DNA from: a virus
Reading direction: 5' to 3' (one strand)
Virus record (IMG/VR): IMGVR_UViG_3300047361_000330
Coordinates: 1-20,424 of that record
Length of the DNA stretch: 20,424 bases
The notes under the pieces are model-generated. The model did not search any database, was not told where the DNA came from, and was given only the letters and a program-made list of their open reading frames with translations. A program made the position numbers and the translations under genes. Of the stretch, positions 1-6,420 are shown one piece after another (within the stretch, counting starts at the first letter, position 1; every line of letters starts with the position of its first letter).

Positions 1-34
1 GTAAGCTAAAGGATTGGAGCTTAAGGGACTTGAT

Positions 35-742
35 ATGAGATGCAATGGCTTGAAGTCGATGAAGAAGAGCTGGATGATGAGCTTGATGATCTCCTGCTTA
101 TTAGCAGTGATTGCTGGCTGTGATCCTGTTGAAGACAAGGACTACCTAGACCTCACCGAGAAGACACAACTTGGTGCGTATATTTCGTTAGCTGTGGTGA
201 CGAGTGAGCCAGAGCCTGACGGTGGTGGCGGGAAGCTAGAAGTTGGAAGCGAGTGTCCAGACTGTCTCGGTCGTGGGATGGTGGGTGACGGCACAATAGA
301 AAATAAGTGTAGCCGTTGCAATGGCACCGGAAAGATACAGAAAGGCGACCCTGATGTGGCCGCCATTGTAGATGACTTCAATGAAACTGTTATGACTAAC
401 GAAGAGTTGGGCGATTGGATAAGTGCAGACACGCCTAAGGGATGTTTGTGCGATCCAGCATGTCCTGACTGTGATGGCACATGCGACCCGTGTAATTGTT
501 TGTTCTGCCTGCCCCGTAAAGATCCACTACCCGACCCCATGCCTGCCCCAATGGAGGAGACTGTCCGAAGGAATGGACAGCTTTACCGTAAGGAAGGGAA
601 CATGTTAGTGCCGGTGGAGGATATAAAAGATGTCAGAACAAAACGAATCGGAGAAGACACCACCAGTAACAGCAGATCTGTCAGGCCTATTCAAAATTGG
701 GGAAAGGTTTGGGATTCCGTTGTTGCTGTTGGTTGCAGTTAG
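35..742 (+). CDS. Cysteine-rich lipoprotein with DnaJ-type zinc motif
   Basis: A predicted envelope lipoprotein of 235 residues. I chose the ATG at 35 because AAGGGA sits six bases upstream; an upstream in-frame TTG at 14 and the ATG at 59 are alternatives. The N-terminus has lysines, a hydrophobic stretch and a lipobox (VIAGC, Cys at residue 29). Two CxxCxGxG motifs follow (CPDCLGRG at 74-81 and CSRCNGTG at 92-99), as in the zinc-binding domain of DnaJ. A second cluster of eight cysteines lies at about 137-158. No J domain is present, so it is not a DnaJ chaperone. The last 113 bases overlap the next gene in another frame, so the C-terminal tail may be a by-product of that overlap or of a frameshift. 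Together with the next gene it could be a spanin-like lysis pair, with this as the outer-membrane partner. The lipoprotein call is firm; the function is unknown. Confidence 0.7.
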   Translation: MRCNGLKSMKKSWMMSLMISCLLAVIAGCDPVEDKDYLDLTEKTQLGAYISLAVVTSEPEPDGGGGKLEVGSECPDCLGRGMVGDGTIENKCSRCNGTGKIQKGDPDVAAIVDDFNETVMTNEELGDWISADTPKGCLCDPACPDCDGTCDPCNCLFCLPRKDPLPDPMPAPMEETVRRNGQLYRKEGNMLVPVEDIKDVRTKRIGEDTTSNSRSVRPIQNWGKVWDSVVAVGCS

Positions 743-1034
743 TTACGTCACGTTTAACGAGATCATCAAGCCAATAGCAGGGAAGTATGTTGAAGTACTT
801 GATGAAGTTCGGACTAACAATCAAGAGCTGAAGGATGCGTTGTTTACGTTAGGCGAAGCTAACAAAGCAAACATCACGAGGATTGTGTCAGACCTTGACG
901 AGATGGATGCAAGCATCCAACAAATAAACAGGACGTTGACAGAGCTGACGCTCATAGCGAGACGAGTATCAAATGAGGGTAAAGCGTCATCGTCTTACGA
1001 AACGTCAGGGGAAGATAGCGGAAGCGGCTATTGA
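630..1034 (+). CDS. One-pass membrane protein with coiled coil, spanin- or holin-like
   Basis: A 134-residue protein starting inside the preceding lipoprotein gene. The start is supported by GGAGG nine bases upstream. After a polar N-terminus there is one hydrophobic segment at about residues 28-43. A long charged, heptad-like helix runs through about 52-115, and the tail is rich in Ser and Gly. This topology (short cytoplasmic N-terminus, one membrane span, periplasmic coiled coil) is the one used by inner-membrane spanins and some small phage lysis proteins. The overlapping lipoprotein supports a spanin reading, but the order is the reverse of lambda Rz/Rz1, where the lipoprotein gene lies within or after the inner-membrane gene. 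A structural or anchoring role is equally possible. It overlaps the next gene by 62 bases. Confidence 0.65.
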   Translation: MSEQNESEKTPPVTADLSGLFKIGERFGIPLLLLVAVSYVTFNEIIKPIAGKYVEVLDEVRTNNQELKDALFTLGEANKANITRIVSDLDEMDASIQQINRTLTELTLIARRVSNEGKASSSYETSGEDSGSGY

Positions 1035-1506
1035 GATAATACCTGACGCGATACGAGGCTTCCAAAGAGCGTATCCGGGTATCAGTAGGAAACTGGCGAA
1101 TATAGATGCAGTGAGTGTGGCTCACCTTGCTGTAGTAGTAGCTTCACGCACATACGACCCGAAGAGGTCGCAGTTGACTACATACTTTAGTAGGGCGATA
1201 CACAATTCCTTGTTGAAGGAGCTGCAGAAAGAGAAAAGGTTAAGATACGGTAGCTCGGATAGAGTACCGATGGAACTCGCAGAGAAGGAGCGTGAGTCAG
1301 AGCACTGGAAGCATGAGCTTGCAGCGTCTTTGTCTACGCTCACTAAAGAGCAACGCCAGTTAGTGCGAGCAAGATACTTCGACCAGAAGACATTTGAAGA
1401 AATGGCCGAAGAGTTTGGTTGCGACAGGAGAACAGTCCGTCGCCGACTGTCAGATGTTATCAATCTTTTGGGGGAACTTTCGGATAGCCCTGAAGACGAT
1501 GCTTGA
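973..1506 (+). CDS. Phage RNA polymerase sigma-70 family sigma factor
   Basis: A 177-residue protein that would redirect host RNA polymerase to phage promoters. The N-terminal half resembles sigma region 2: around residues 60-90 a YDPKRSQLTTYFSRAI segment leads into a basic KELQKEKRLR stretch. The C-terminal part (about 120-168) resembles region 4: a 'LSTLTKEQRQLVRARYF' helix, then a helix-turn-helix with EEMAEEFGCDRRTVRRRLS. It is small, close to ECF or phage sigma factors, with a short linker. The start at 973 has only a weak purine-rich region upstream, suggesting coupling to the overlapping previous gene. Its 3' end overlaps the convergent recombinase gene by 47 bases. The three-copy element upstream of the minus-strand units is a candidate target, by inference only. 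Confidence 0.8.
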   Translation: MRVKRHRLTKRQGKIAEAAIEIIPDAIRGFQRAYPGISRKLANIDAVSVAHLAVVVASRTYDPKRSQLTTYFSRAIHNSLLKELQKEKRLRYGSSDRVPMELAEKERESEHWKHELAASLSTLTKEQRQLVRARYFDQKTFEEMAEEFGCDRRTVRRRLSDVINLLGELSDSPEDDA

Positions 1507-2155
1507 GAGCAACGCTTATTGTGTTACGATCCCAATGTGTTCCACGAGGTCGAATATACCCTTCGAGCCTAGCTTTAAGTGCGCTTTTTCGCAGGGTAAT
1601 TCCGTCCTCTTTCCACTGTGCTAGCATCTCAGTTTGTCTTCTGTCCTCCATGCAAGGAACAAAGTCATTTCCTTTACGCTTCCATCCTGTTGGAACGAAT
1701 CGGTTGTAGACCTTGCCTTTGCTACGAAGTACGCCGAGTGCATCTTTGGTACGTTCTTGTATGACCATCTTCTCACCGACAGCACCGCCTAGCTGTGAAT
1801 AGCAGAAGGACATACCGAACGGTGTAGAAGTATCAAGTCCGGGCATGTTAGCAAAAGAGAACTTAATGCCTCGTGTCACTAACTCGTCCATAACCCTTGC
1901 ACCATCAGGGCCATTCCTAAATAGTCTGTCTAATCTTTGGAATACAATGTGGTCAGAGGGTTTCAGGCGCAAATAAAGCTGACGGCCACTGGGTCGTTCG
2001 AACAACTCAGTGCCGCCAGTAGTTGCATGATCATAAAAGAACTCATCTAGCTTCTTGCCTATTCTTTCTGCATAAGACAAGCAAGCGTCATGCTGAACAG
2101 TTTTAGTAAGTTGTTGGTCTTGTGTTGAAGCACGACCATATCCGTAAATCACCAT
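1460..2155 (-). CDS. Serine recombinase (resolvase/invertase family)
   Basis: A 231-residue site-specific recombinase. The N-terminal resolvase domain starts with YGYGRAS, giving the catalytic Ser at residue 10 and the usual Arg at 8. The active-site helix motif is DHIVFQRLDRLFRN (Asp76, Arg77, Arg80). A long helix follows at about 113-140, as in resolvases. The C-terminal part (about 150-225) has GW.RKG and an 'RGTHWDRNTISVAL' segment like the DNA-binding recombinase domain. The protein lacks the zinc ribbon and long coiled coil of large serine integrases, so inversion, resolution or a reduced integrase are all possible. The start is supported by AAAGGA upstream. Nested inverted repeats lie just upstream at 2181-2270 and could be its binding site. 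Confidence 0.88.
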   Translation of the reverse strand: MVIYGYGRASTQDQQLTKTVQHDACLSYAERIGKKLDEFFYDHATTGGTELFERPSGRQLYLRLKPSDHIVFQRLDRLFRNGPDGARVMDELVTRGIKFSFANMPGLDTSTPFGMSFCYSQLGGAVGEKMVIQERTKDALGVLRSKGKVYNRFVPTGWKRKGNDFVPCMEDRRQTEMLAQWKEDGITLRKSALKARLEGYIRPRGTHWDRNTISVALKHRLQGYPKVPPKD

Positions 2156-2180
2156 GATATCCTTTCTAATTGGCGAAACC

Positions 2181-2270
2181 CATACAGCAGGGTGAGAGGT
2201 AAAAACATACAGTCACCAACTCGGAGGCATTGAGTATAGATAGGTGCTGTATCAATCACCCTGCTGCATA
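2181..2270. repeat. Nested inverted repeats upstream of the recombinase gene
   Basis: In this 129-base intergenic stretch an outer pair, CAGCAGGGTGA at 2185-2195 and TCACCCTGCTG at 2256-2266, is a perfect 11-base inverted repeat; widened to 2181-2195 and 2256-2270 it is 13 of 15. An inner pair, ATACAGTCACC at 2207-2217 and GGTGCTGTAT at 2243-2252, is inverted with one inserted base. All four arms share an ATACAG or ATGCAG core. The layout suits a dimeric DNA-binding protein, either the recombinase or a repressor. No convincing terminator or standard promoter was seen here. Confidence 0.6.
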
Positions 2271-2284
2271 GGCGGTCGCTAATA

Positions 2285-2617
2285 CTAATCGACGGGCACG
2301 ACGTTTATTACGTCGTCTAACCATCCCGTGTAATCCGCATCTATATCTTTAGCAACAAGAGATATTGCTGCAAAGATAATCCGTAACATCTGTTCAGGCT
2401 TGAGCTTGTCAGGCTTTGATTGATGATACGCAGACAACTGTGTTATGACAAACGATAACGCAACCGTTTGCTCAGTAACACTATTCCGTAATGGCTCTGG
2501 TGCTTCGCAGCCATCGAAGTATTTGTTGATAAGCTTTTTGCCTGTCTTGGCAACTTGCTCATCATCAGCATACTTGTCAAGTATAACCTTGAAGTCAGAG
2601 TCTAGAAACTTTCTCAT
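2285..2617 (-). CDS. Hypothetical protein, last gene of the amidoligase unit
   Basis: A 110-residue, mostly helical-looking protein that I do not recognise. The start is preceded by AAAGGATAG, partly inside the stop codon of the upstream amidotransferase gene, from which it is separated by only three bases. This points to co-translation with the amidotransferase. It has no cysteine cluster, signal peptide or clear membrane span; a hydrophobic helix near residues 82-95 looks like a core helix. The C-terminus is acidic. Its position after the amidotransferase and amidoligase suggests a role in the same process, by context only. Confidence 0.7.
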   Translation of the reverse strand: MRKFLDSDFKVILDKYADDEQVAKTGKKLINKYFDGCEAPEPLRNSVTEQTVALSFVITQLSAYHQSKPDKLKPEQMLRIIFAAISLVAKDIDADYTGWLDDVINVVPVD

Positions 2618-2620
2618 ACA

Positions 2621-3523
2621 CTATCCTTTCCCGTTGTAGTGCTTGGCTAGACATGCAATCATTTCTGGGTCTTCGAACCACATGTCCTCGATTAACTCAC
2701 GACACACACCCATATCTTCGAGCACTTGACAGCCAGCGGCATCGTCTTCGTGCATGGTGTTGCCACGATACTCAGCCTCTGATGAGTGAGGCTTGTCAAC
2801 TGGGTAAGCCTCGTCAGCATCGAGCAGGAACTGGTCGTCATCATACGACCACTGACTCTTGCCACTGTACTCGGACACCGAACCACGGTGGCTGTTGTAC
2901 CAAGGATTCTTACCTGCAGAACTGACAGTACTACTGGTGTTGAAGCCAGCATTCCATGAAGCAGGCCACGCCTTGGGTTCTTCATAGGTCTTGTTGGAAT
3001 ACCAATGACCATTCTTAACCTCGTAGCCTGCTTCCTTATTCCACCACGCGAAGTCACCGTCAGCATGCAGGAACGCACACTTGTTGTAGTCTATGTACTG
3101 TTCTGCAATGAACTGACAACCTGCATTCCAAGGGAACAGTGGGCTGTCGTGATACATAGGACGGAGAACTTGCTTGACGAAGTGCCAAGTATCTGACTTG
3201 TCCTTCATCTCGTTGCACTCAATATCTAGCTGACCGTTGTGGATCATAGCTAGATCAGAGCCAACACGGAATGGGTGACAGTTACGCTTCTCGATAACGC
3301 CGTGTGTCTTGATGCGGAAATGCACAAGAGCTGGGCGATCACGGAAAGGTTTGAACTGCTTCCAGAAGTCTTTGAAGCTAGTCGTATTCTTGCGAATGAT
3401 GACTGACTTCTTGTGACGGTCAGGGACTGCAAAGCCCCAGCCGTCTGGGTTACGGTCGTAACCGTTCTGATAAGCCTTGTAGTCTGGCTTGACGCCAGCG
3501 GGCTTAGTAATTGCGATACACAT
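2621..3523 (-). CDS. Class II glutamine amidotransferase
   Basis: A 300-residue Ntn-hydrolase-type amidotransferase, expected to hydrolyse glutamine to glutamate and ammonia. The protein begins MCIAI, so Cys2 becomes the N-terminal nucleophile once Met is removed. Other family motifs are NPDGWGFA (25-32), HFRIKTHG (68-75), CHPF (82-85), IHNGQL (94-99) and SDTWHFVKQVL (110-120). Beyond about residue 190 the sequence is Ser/Asp/Glu-rich and not clearly conserved. No synthase domain is fused, so the ammonia acceptor must be another protein. The amidoligase gene ends eight bases upstream in the same unit, making it the natural partner. Alternatively the fold may act as an amidohydrolase or peptidase on gamma-glutamyl compounds. 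Confidence 0.88.
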   Translation of the reverse strand: MCIAITKPAGVKPDYKAYQNGYDRNPDGWGFAVPDRHKKSVIIRKNTTSFKDFWKQFKPFRDRPALVHFRIKTHGVIEKRNCHPFRVGSDLAMIHNGQLDIECNEMKDKSDTWHFVKQVLRPMYHDSPLFPWNAGCQFIAEQYIDYNKCAFLHADGDFAWWNKEAGYEVKNGHWYSNKTYEEPKAWPASWNAGFNTSSTVSSAGKNPWYNSHRGSVSEYSGKSQWSYDDDQFLLDADEAYPVDKPHSSEAEYRGNTMHEDDAAGCQVLEDMGVCRELIEDMWFEDPEMIACLAKHYNGKG

Positions 3524-3531
3524 AGAGCGAC

Positions 3532-4902
3532 CTACTTTCGCTTAGAGTTACGTTGCGACTCACGCTTGTGAGCTGCAAACATCTTGACCATACCCGCCAG
3601 TTCCGACTGACGAGCGAAGTTACCATGGGCGTAAGGGAACTGACGTCTATTGAAGACAGAGTGTCTGACAATAGGGCCAAGACCAGTACGCTCAATGTTG
3701 CTGTATGGGACATACTGGAAGTAGTCGCATAACAGCTGAGCCATCTGCATGTTGCCAAGGATACGCATGGGATTGGTAGACGACCTGAACAGTCGCATCT
3801 CCCAACCGTGCCATGATCTCCGTGACATAGCGTCGTGCTTTCGGCACTGTGCTTGCGGATGCTTGCTATACACATTCATCTGCTGCACGTAGTTGATATG
3901 ACAAGTATCAAGATACCTGTCAGTATCATCGCACCACACTTGCTGGTCGTGATGTGACCGGCAGTAGTGGTGTGGGTGACGACCGCCAATGAACTTCATG
4001 TCATTGGGGTGTGACTTGACGATGTACAAGAACACCTTGTAAAGCGTAGCTTGAGTCGTCATGGTGTCAGACACATTAACGTGCATGCCACATGAGTCAT
4101 TCGACCACGCCTTAGCATTGCGTTGCCACCTGTGATCCATTCCGCCATCAAAGTATTGTTGACGAAACAGTTTGAACTGTTTGAACGGCGGGAGTGACTT
4201 GAAGTACTCCATGTGTTCAATCCAGTAATCACGACTCCACCCTTGGGCCAGCATCATGTAACCATAGTGGCACATCTGATGGTCAGCGAATGTCAATGGT
4301 GGAGTCTTGGACTCTGCGGGCGACGAGCCCTCCAGAGACGCATCATTGCAGGCTACTGAGTAGCCACTGATACGAGAGTCAAGCAAGCCATGGCAAGACA
4401 AACGATCAGCCACATGGCTGTTCATCGTGTGGTCGTTATCATGGCTATGGCTACTCTTCTCGATCTCGATACCGAAGCGTTGCAGATGCAGAGCCTTGAT
4501 GGGCTTGCACCTACGCCACCTGAGGGCATCGAAGTCATCCGTGATTGCACTGAACCCTAGCACACGCAGCGGGTCAGTACTGTAACAGCGATTGCCGTTC
4601 TCCTCTTCCTCGCTACAGCAGCAGCAATCATGACACTCACCGCAATCATGGCAGCAGTTGTCAAGATGGTCTCCGCCGCAGTAGACAATAGTGTTGCAAC
4701 TAGGGCATTCTTCGCAGTCACAACAGCTCTCACACACATCGCAATGTCCGTGCATGCAACCGTTGCCGTCTTCGAATCGCTCATCGCAACTCTCGCAATA
4801 GGAGCAACAGCAATCATCTTCAGGCTGCTCACAAGTAGAGCAGCACTCTACCTCTTCGTCGGCATCGTTATCCGTAACGAATGCACCGTCGTTTGGTGGC
4901 AT
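3532..4902 (-). CDS. Amidoligase with cysteine-rich N-terminal region
   Basis: A 456-residue protein with two parts. Residues 20-106 hold 26 cysteines, many as CxxC or CC, with His and acidic residues, like several packed metal-binding knuckles. Residues 140-400 fit the glutamine-synthetase-fold COOH-NH2 ligase (putative amidoligase) family: FGIEIE at 143-148, an 'NDASLEGSSPAESKTPPL' segment at 186-203, CGMHVNV at 271-277 and WEMRLFRSSTNP at 367-378. The acidic and His residues in these motifs are those expected to bind ATP and metal. Such enzymes are predicted to join a carboxylate to an amine using ATP; the substrate is unknown. The start has AGAGG upstream and lies 38 bases from the promoter-like element at 4940-4974. 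It heads a unit with the class II amidotransferase. The basic C-terminal tail may bind nucleic acid. Confidence 0.83.
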   Translation of the reverse strand: MPPNDGAFVTDNDADEEVECCSTCEQPEDDCCCSYCESCDERFEDGNGCMHGHCDVCESCCDCEECPSCNTIVYCGGDHLDNCCHDCGECHDCCCCSEEEENGNRCYSTDPLRVLGFSAITDDFDALRWRRCKPIKALHLQRFGIEIEKSSHSHDNDHTMNSHVADRLSCHGLLDSRISGYSVACNDASLEGSSPAESKTPPLTFADHQMCHYGYMMLAQGWSRDYWIEHMEYFKSLPPFKQFKLFRQQYFDGGMDHRWQRNAKAWSNDSCGMHVNVSDTMTTQATLYKVFLYIVKSHPNDMKFIGGRHPHHYCRSHHDQQVWCDDTDRYLDTCHINYVQQMNVYSKHPQAQCRKHDAMSRRSWHGWEMRLFRSSTNPMRILGNMQMAQLLCDYFQYVPYSNIERTGLGPIVRHSVFNRRQFPYAHGNFARQSELAGMVKMFAAHKRESQRNSKRK

Positions 4903-4939
4903 ATCCGTAACCTCTTTCTATTGGGGTAGTAAACCTATC

Positions 4940-4974
4940 TACTATATAGAGATGTGCCTAATAAATAGGGGTTT
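4940..4974 (-). promoter_or_regulatory. Conserved 35-base promoter-like element, copy A
   Basis: Read on the minus strand, this is AAACCCCTAT, then 12 bases, then TCTCTATATAGTA. It lies 38 bases before the amidoligase start and overlaps the stop codon of the upstream gene (4958-5179). The spacing from CCCCTAT to TATATAG is 16 bases, close to sigma-70-type -35/-10 geometry. Copies B and C have the same blocks at the same spacing. Confidence 0.7.
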
Positions 4975-5179
4975 CACAGCGATCCTGAATAACCTTCATC
5001 CTTTCTCTTAGTGCGTGGATTCTTCTTAGGTCTGTCAGGTACTCTTGCTCTGACAGTATTGGAGGATCAAAGCGATGGTTGATCCTGTCTTGCATTAGGC
5101 ATCCAAGGCCATTGATAAGCAGGTCAAGCTGCACTGCATCAACGGTGATCTCGGTTTGGCCTATGAAACTAACTGACAT
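4958..5179 (-). CDS. Small hypothetical protein (73 aa)
   Basis: A 73-residue protein that I do not recognise. Its ATG follows the TAG of the upstream gene with no gap, so it is probably translated by coupling. The second half (about 44-68) is a charged helix with regular Leu/Ile spacing, and the first half contains a short hydrophobic helix. There is no signal peptide or cysteine motif. Its last codons and stop coincide with promoter element copy A, so the end of this gene and the start of the amidoligase unit share DNA. Confidence 0.6.
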   Translation of the reverse strand: MSVSFIGQTEITVDAVQLDLLINGLGCLMQDRINHRFDPPILSEQEYLTDLRRIHALRERMKVIQDRCETPIY

Positions 5180-5512
5180 CTAGTCCTCGCTTTCCATTGG
5201 CTCTACGGGTATCCAATCCTCACCCTCTTCGGTCTCGTAATGGTCGAAGTTGTATCGAACATCAGAGAACATGATGACGCTTGTCTCATCCAGTATGTAT
5301 ACTGAGTAAGCAGCAGAGTCTTCATGCTTGCATGCGTAGTGTGTGGCAGGGCCAGCACAGCACTCACACAACACACGAGTGATGGGAAACCTATGTCCAT
5401 CCTCTGGGCCTCCAACGCAGACGCCCATACGTTCGCCGGGAACCATATCATCAGGTACATAACCTTCTGGTTCCCAATCATTTTCTGCTTCGTTGAACTC
5501 TTCCGGTATCAC
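5180..5512 (-). CDS. Acidic hypothetical protein with a GGPEDG motif
   Basis: A 110-residue acidic protein starting with GTG, supported by AAAGGA seven bases before it. It contains VCVGGPEDGHRFPI near residues 32-45, four cysteines in CECC and nearby positions (about 49-61), and a YSVYILDE strand-like segment. Short proteins with a GGPxDG turn followed by beta strands are common in phages and remain uncharacterised. It overlaps the upstream gene by 35 bases and touches the downstream gene, so all three are likely co-translated. The function is unknown; the spaced cysteines could bind a metal ion. Confidence 0.65.
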   Translation of the reverse strand: MIPEEFNEAENDWEPEGYVPDDMVPGERMGVCVGGPEDGHRFPITRVLCECCAGPATHYACKHEDSAAYSVYILDETSVIMFSDVRYNFDHYETEEGEDWIPVEPMESED

Positions 5513-5711
5513 GATTGATTCCTTTCATAAGTAGTTTAATGAACGTATCGCAACGATTGCGTACATCCCGATTATCCGAAACATCCTCAAGCTGTCTCAT
5601 CCAAGTCATGAGTTCTTGCTTGAGTACAACCATATTGAATCGTGTGCCAGCAACCTGTTCAGCACTGTGATCCATACGATCTTTTTCCTCATCTGTCATC
5701 AGTCGATCCAT
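5478..5711 (-). CDS. Small helical hypothetical protein (77 aa)
   Basis: A 77-residue charged protein, largely predicted helical, with Glu/Lys/Met-rich segments and a basic C-terminus. It is unrecognised. GAGGAGGT lies upstream of the ATG. The final 35 bases overlap the GTG-started gene downstream, and the Shine-Dalgarno of that gene is inside this one, a standard arrangement for translational coupling. No cysteine motif, membrane segment or catalytic pattern is visible. Confidence 0.6.
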   Translation of the reverse strand: MDRLMTDEEKDRMDHSAEQVAGTRFNMVVLKQELMTWMRQLEDVSDNRDVRNRCDTFIKLLMKGINRDTGRVQRSRK

Positions 5712-5732
5712 TAGATACCTCCTCGGTAAGAG

Positions 5733-6194
5733 TCAACTAGGGCTACCAATGTCGTAATCAGCAGCAGTCCCAAAGGCACGGTTATGTGCGTCATTCCGGT
5801 ATTCCTCTCGTTCTGGGGTAATATTCATTCGATACACGTAACAATCAATCTCTGGCTCATTGAGGCCCAGCCACGTATAGCCGAACAACTCACGAGCCCA
5901 TCGCTTGGCGTACCAGCCATGCCGTACGCCTTCAACAAAGTCAACGTGCTTCTCAGCCTCAGGGCTTAGAGCAACAACGTCAACAAACAACACCTCGCCA
6001 TCTTTCGGCTCGATAGTGGCAGCACCATAGTCATGATGCTTTTCCCAGTTATCAATCCGCACATCCGCATAGACTACTTTGTAATCTCTATTGATATTGC
6101 CTCTGTTGTTACGAAGCTGCATCTCACGAACATAAGGCTCTTTGAAGATGCCGTAGAAGGCAAAGAGATTCCAATCTTTGGGGTAACTATCCAT
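5733..6194 (-). CDS. Gamma-glutamylcyclotransferase-like (AIG2/GGCT fold) protein
   Basis: A 153-residue protein whose pattern fits the GGCT/AIG2-like fold. An N-terminal strand and glycine turn, NLFAFYGIF (9-17), corresponds to the family's YGTL-type loop. An 'AATIEPKDGEVLFVDVVAL' region follows at 58-76, then an acidic 'HVDFVEGV' helix start (83-90) whose Glu88 sits where the catalytic Glu is expected. A Tyr-containing strand (HGWYAKRW) and a final strand DCYVYRM complete the pattern. Family members release 5-oxoproline from gamma-glutamyl amines or peptides. The loop differs from the consensus, so activity is uncertain. The gene starts directly after the stop of a 20-codon reading frame. 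A cyclotransferase near an amidoligase and an amidotransferase suggests gamma-glutamyl chemistry. Confidence 0.65.
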   Translation of the reverse strand: MDSYPKDWNLFAFYGIFKEPYVREMQLRNNRGNINRDYKVVYADVRIDNWEKHHDYGAATIEPKDGEVLFVDVVALSPEAEKHVDFVEGVRHGWYAKRWARELFGYTWLGLNEPEIDCYVYRMNITPEREEYRNDAHNRAFGTAADYDIGSPS

Positions 6195-6257
6195 TCATTC
6201 TCCTCCCAGTAATAGGTAAACAACTCGAACAATCATCCAGATAACTTCCCAGTTCAT
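6195..6257 (-). CDS. Predicted 20-residue hydrophobic peptide
   Basis: A very short reading frame (MNWEVIWMIVRVVYLLLGGE) with an excellent ribosome site, GGAGGAAAAT, before the ATG. Its TGA abuts the ATG of the cyclotransferase-like gene, and its last codons (CTGGGAGGAGAA) supply the Shine-Dalgarno of that gene. Residues 3-18 are hydrophobic enough for a small membrane helix. It may be a leader that couples translation, or a real membrane micropeptide. The evidence is ribosome site and spacing only. Confidence 0.45.
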   Translation of the reverse strand: MNWEVIWMIVRVVYLLLGGE

Positions 6258-6299
6258 ATTTTCCTCCGTGAAAAAAGGGGTGACATGCGGGCAAAGCGT

Positions 6300-6347
6300 T
6301 TACTTAACACGCACAATTCCGTATCGACCAATCCATAGAATGGTCAT
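6300..6347 (-). CDS. Possible 15-residue leader peptide
   Basis: A 15-codon frame (MTILWIGRYGIVRVK) with GGAG eight bases before its ATG. It is the first frame after promoter-like element B and so might be a leader peptide of that unit. No attenuator hairpin was found after it. The frame is so short that chance is a serious alternative. Confidence 0.25.
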   Translation of the reverse strand: MTILWIGRYGIVRVK

Positions 6348-6380
6348 AAGATTCTCCGTAGGGTTAGAGTATACCGGCTA

Positions 6381-6415
6381 TACTATATAGAGATACCCCT
6401 AGAATATAGGGGTTA
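6381..6415 (-). promoter_or_regulatory. Conserved 35-base promoter-like element, copy B
   Basis: On the minus strand: TAACCCCTAT, 12 bases, then TCTCTATATAGTA. It lies directly after the HNH nuclease gene and before the unit holding the cyclotransferase-like gene. Here the first block forms a perfect inverted repeat (ACCCCTA, five bases, TAGGGGT), which copies A and C only partly keep. A further inverted pair, AGTATA and TATACT, spans 6369-6385. It could also act as a hairpin for the upstream gene's end, but it lacks a T tract. Confidence 0.7.
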
Positions 6416-6420
6416 AAGCG

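Noticed and set aside
35-742. Full DnaJ chaperone
   Set aside because: Only the CxxCxGxG-type cysteine motifs are present; there is no J domain or HPD motif, and the protein has a lipoprotein signal.
1460-2155. Large serine integrase
   Set aside because: At 231 residues it lacks the zinc ribbon and coiled coil of that class, so only the general serine recombinase family is claimed.
4557-4929. Open frames in both directions across the cysteine-rich part of the amidoligase
   Set aside because: They arise from the biased Cys codons of the real gene, have repetitive Ala/Val/Thr composition and lack ribosome sites.
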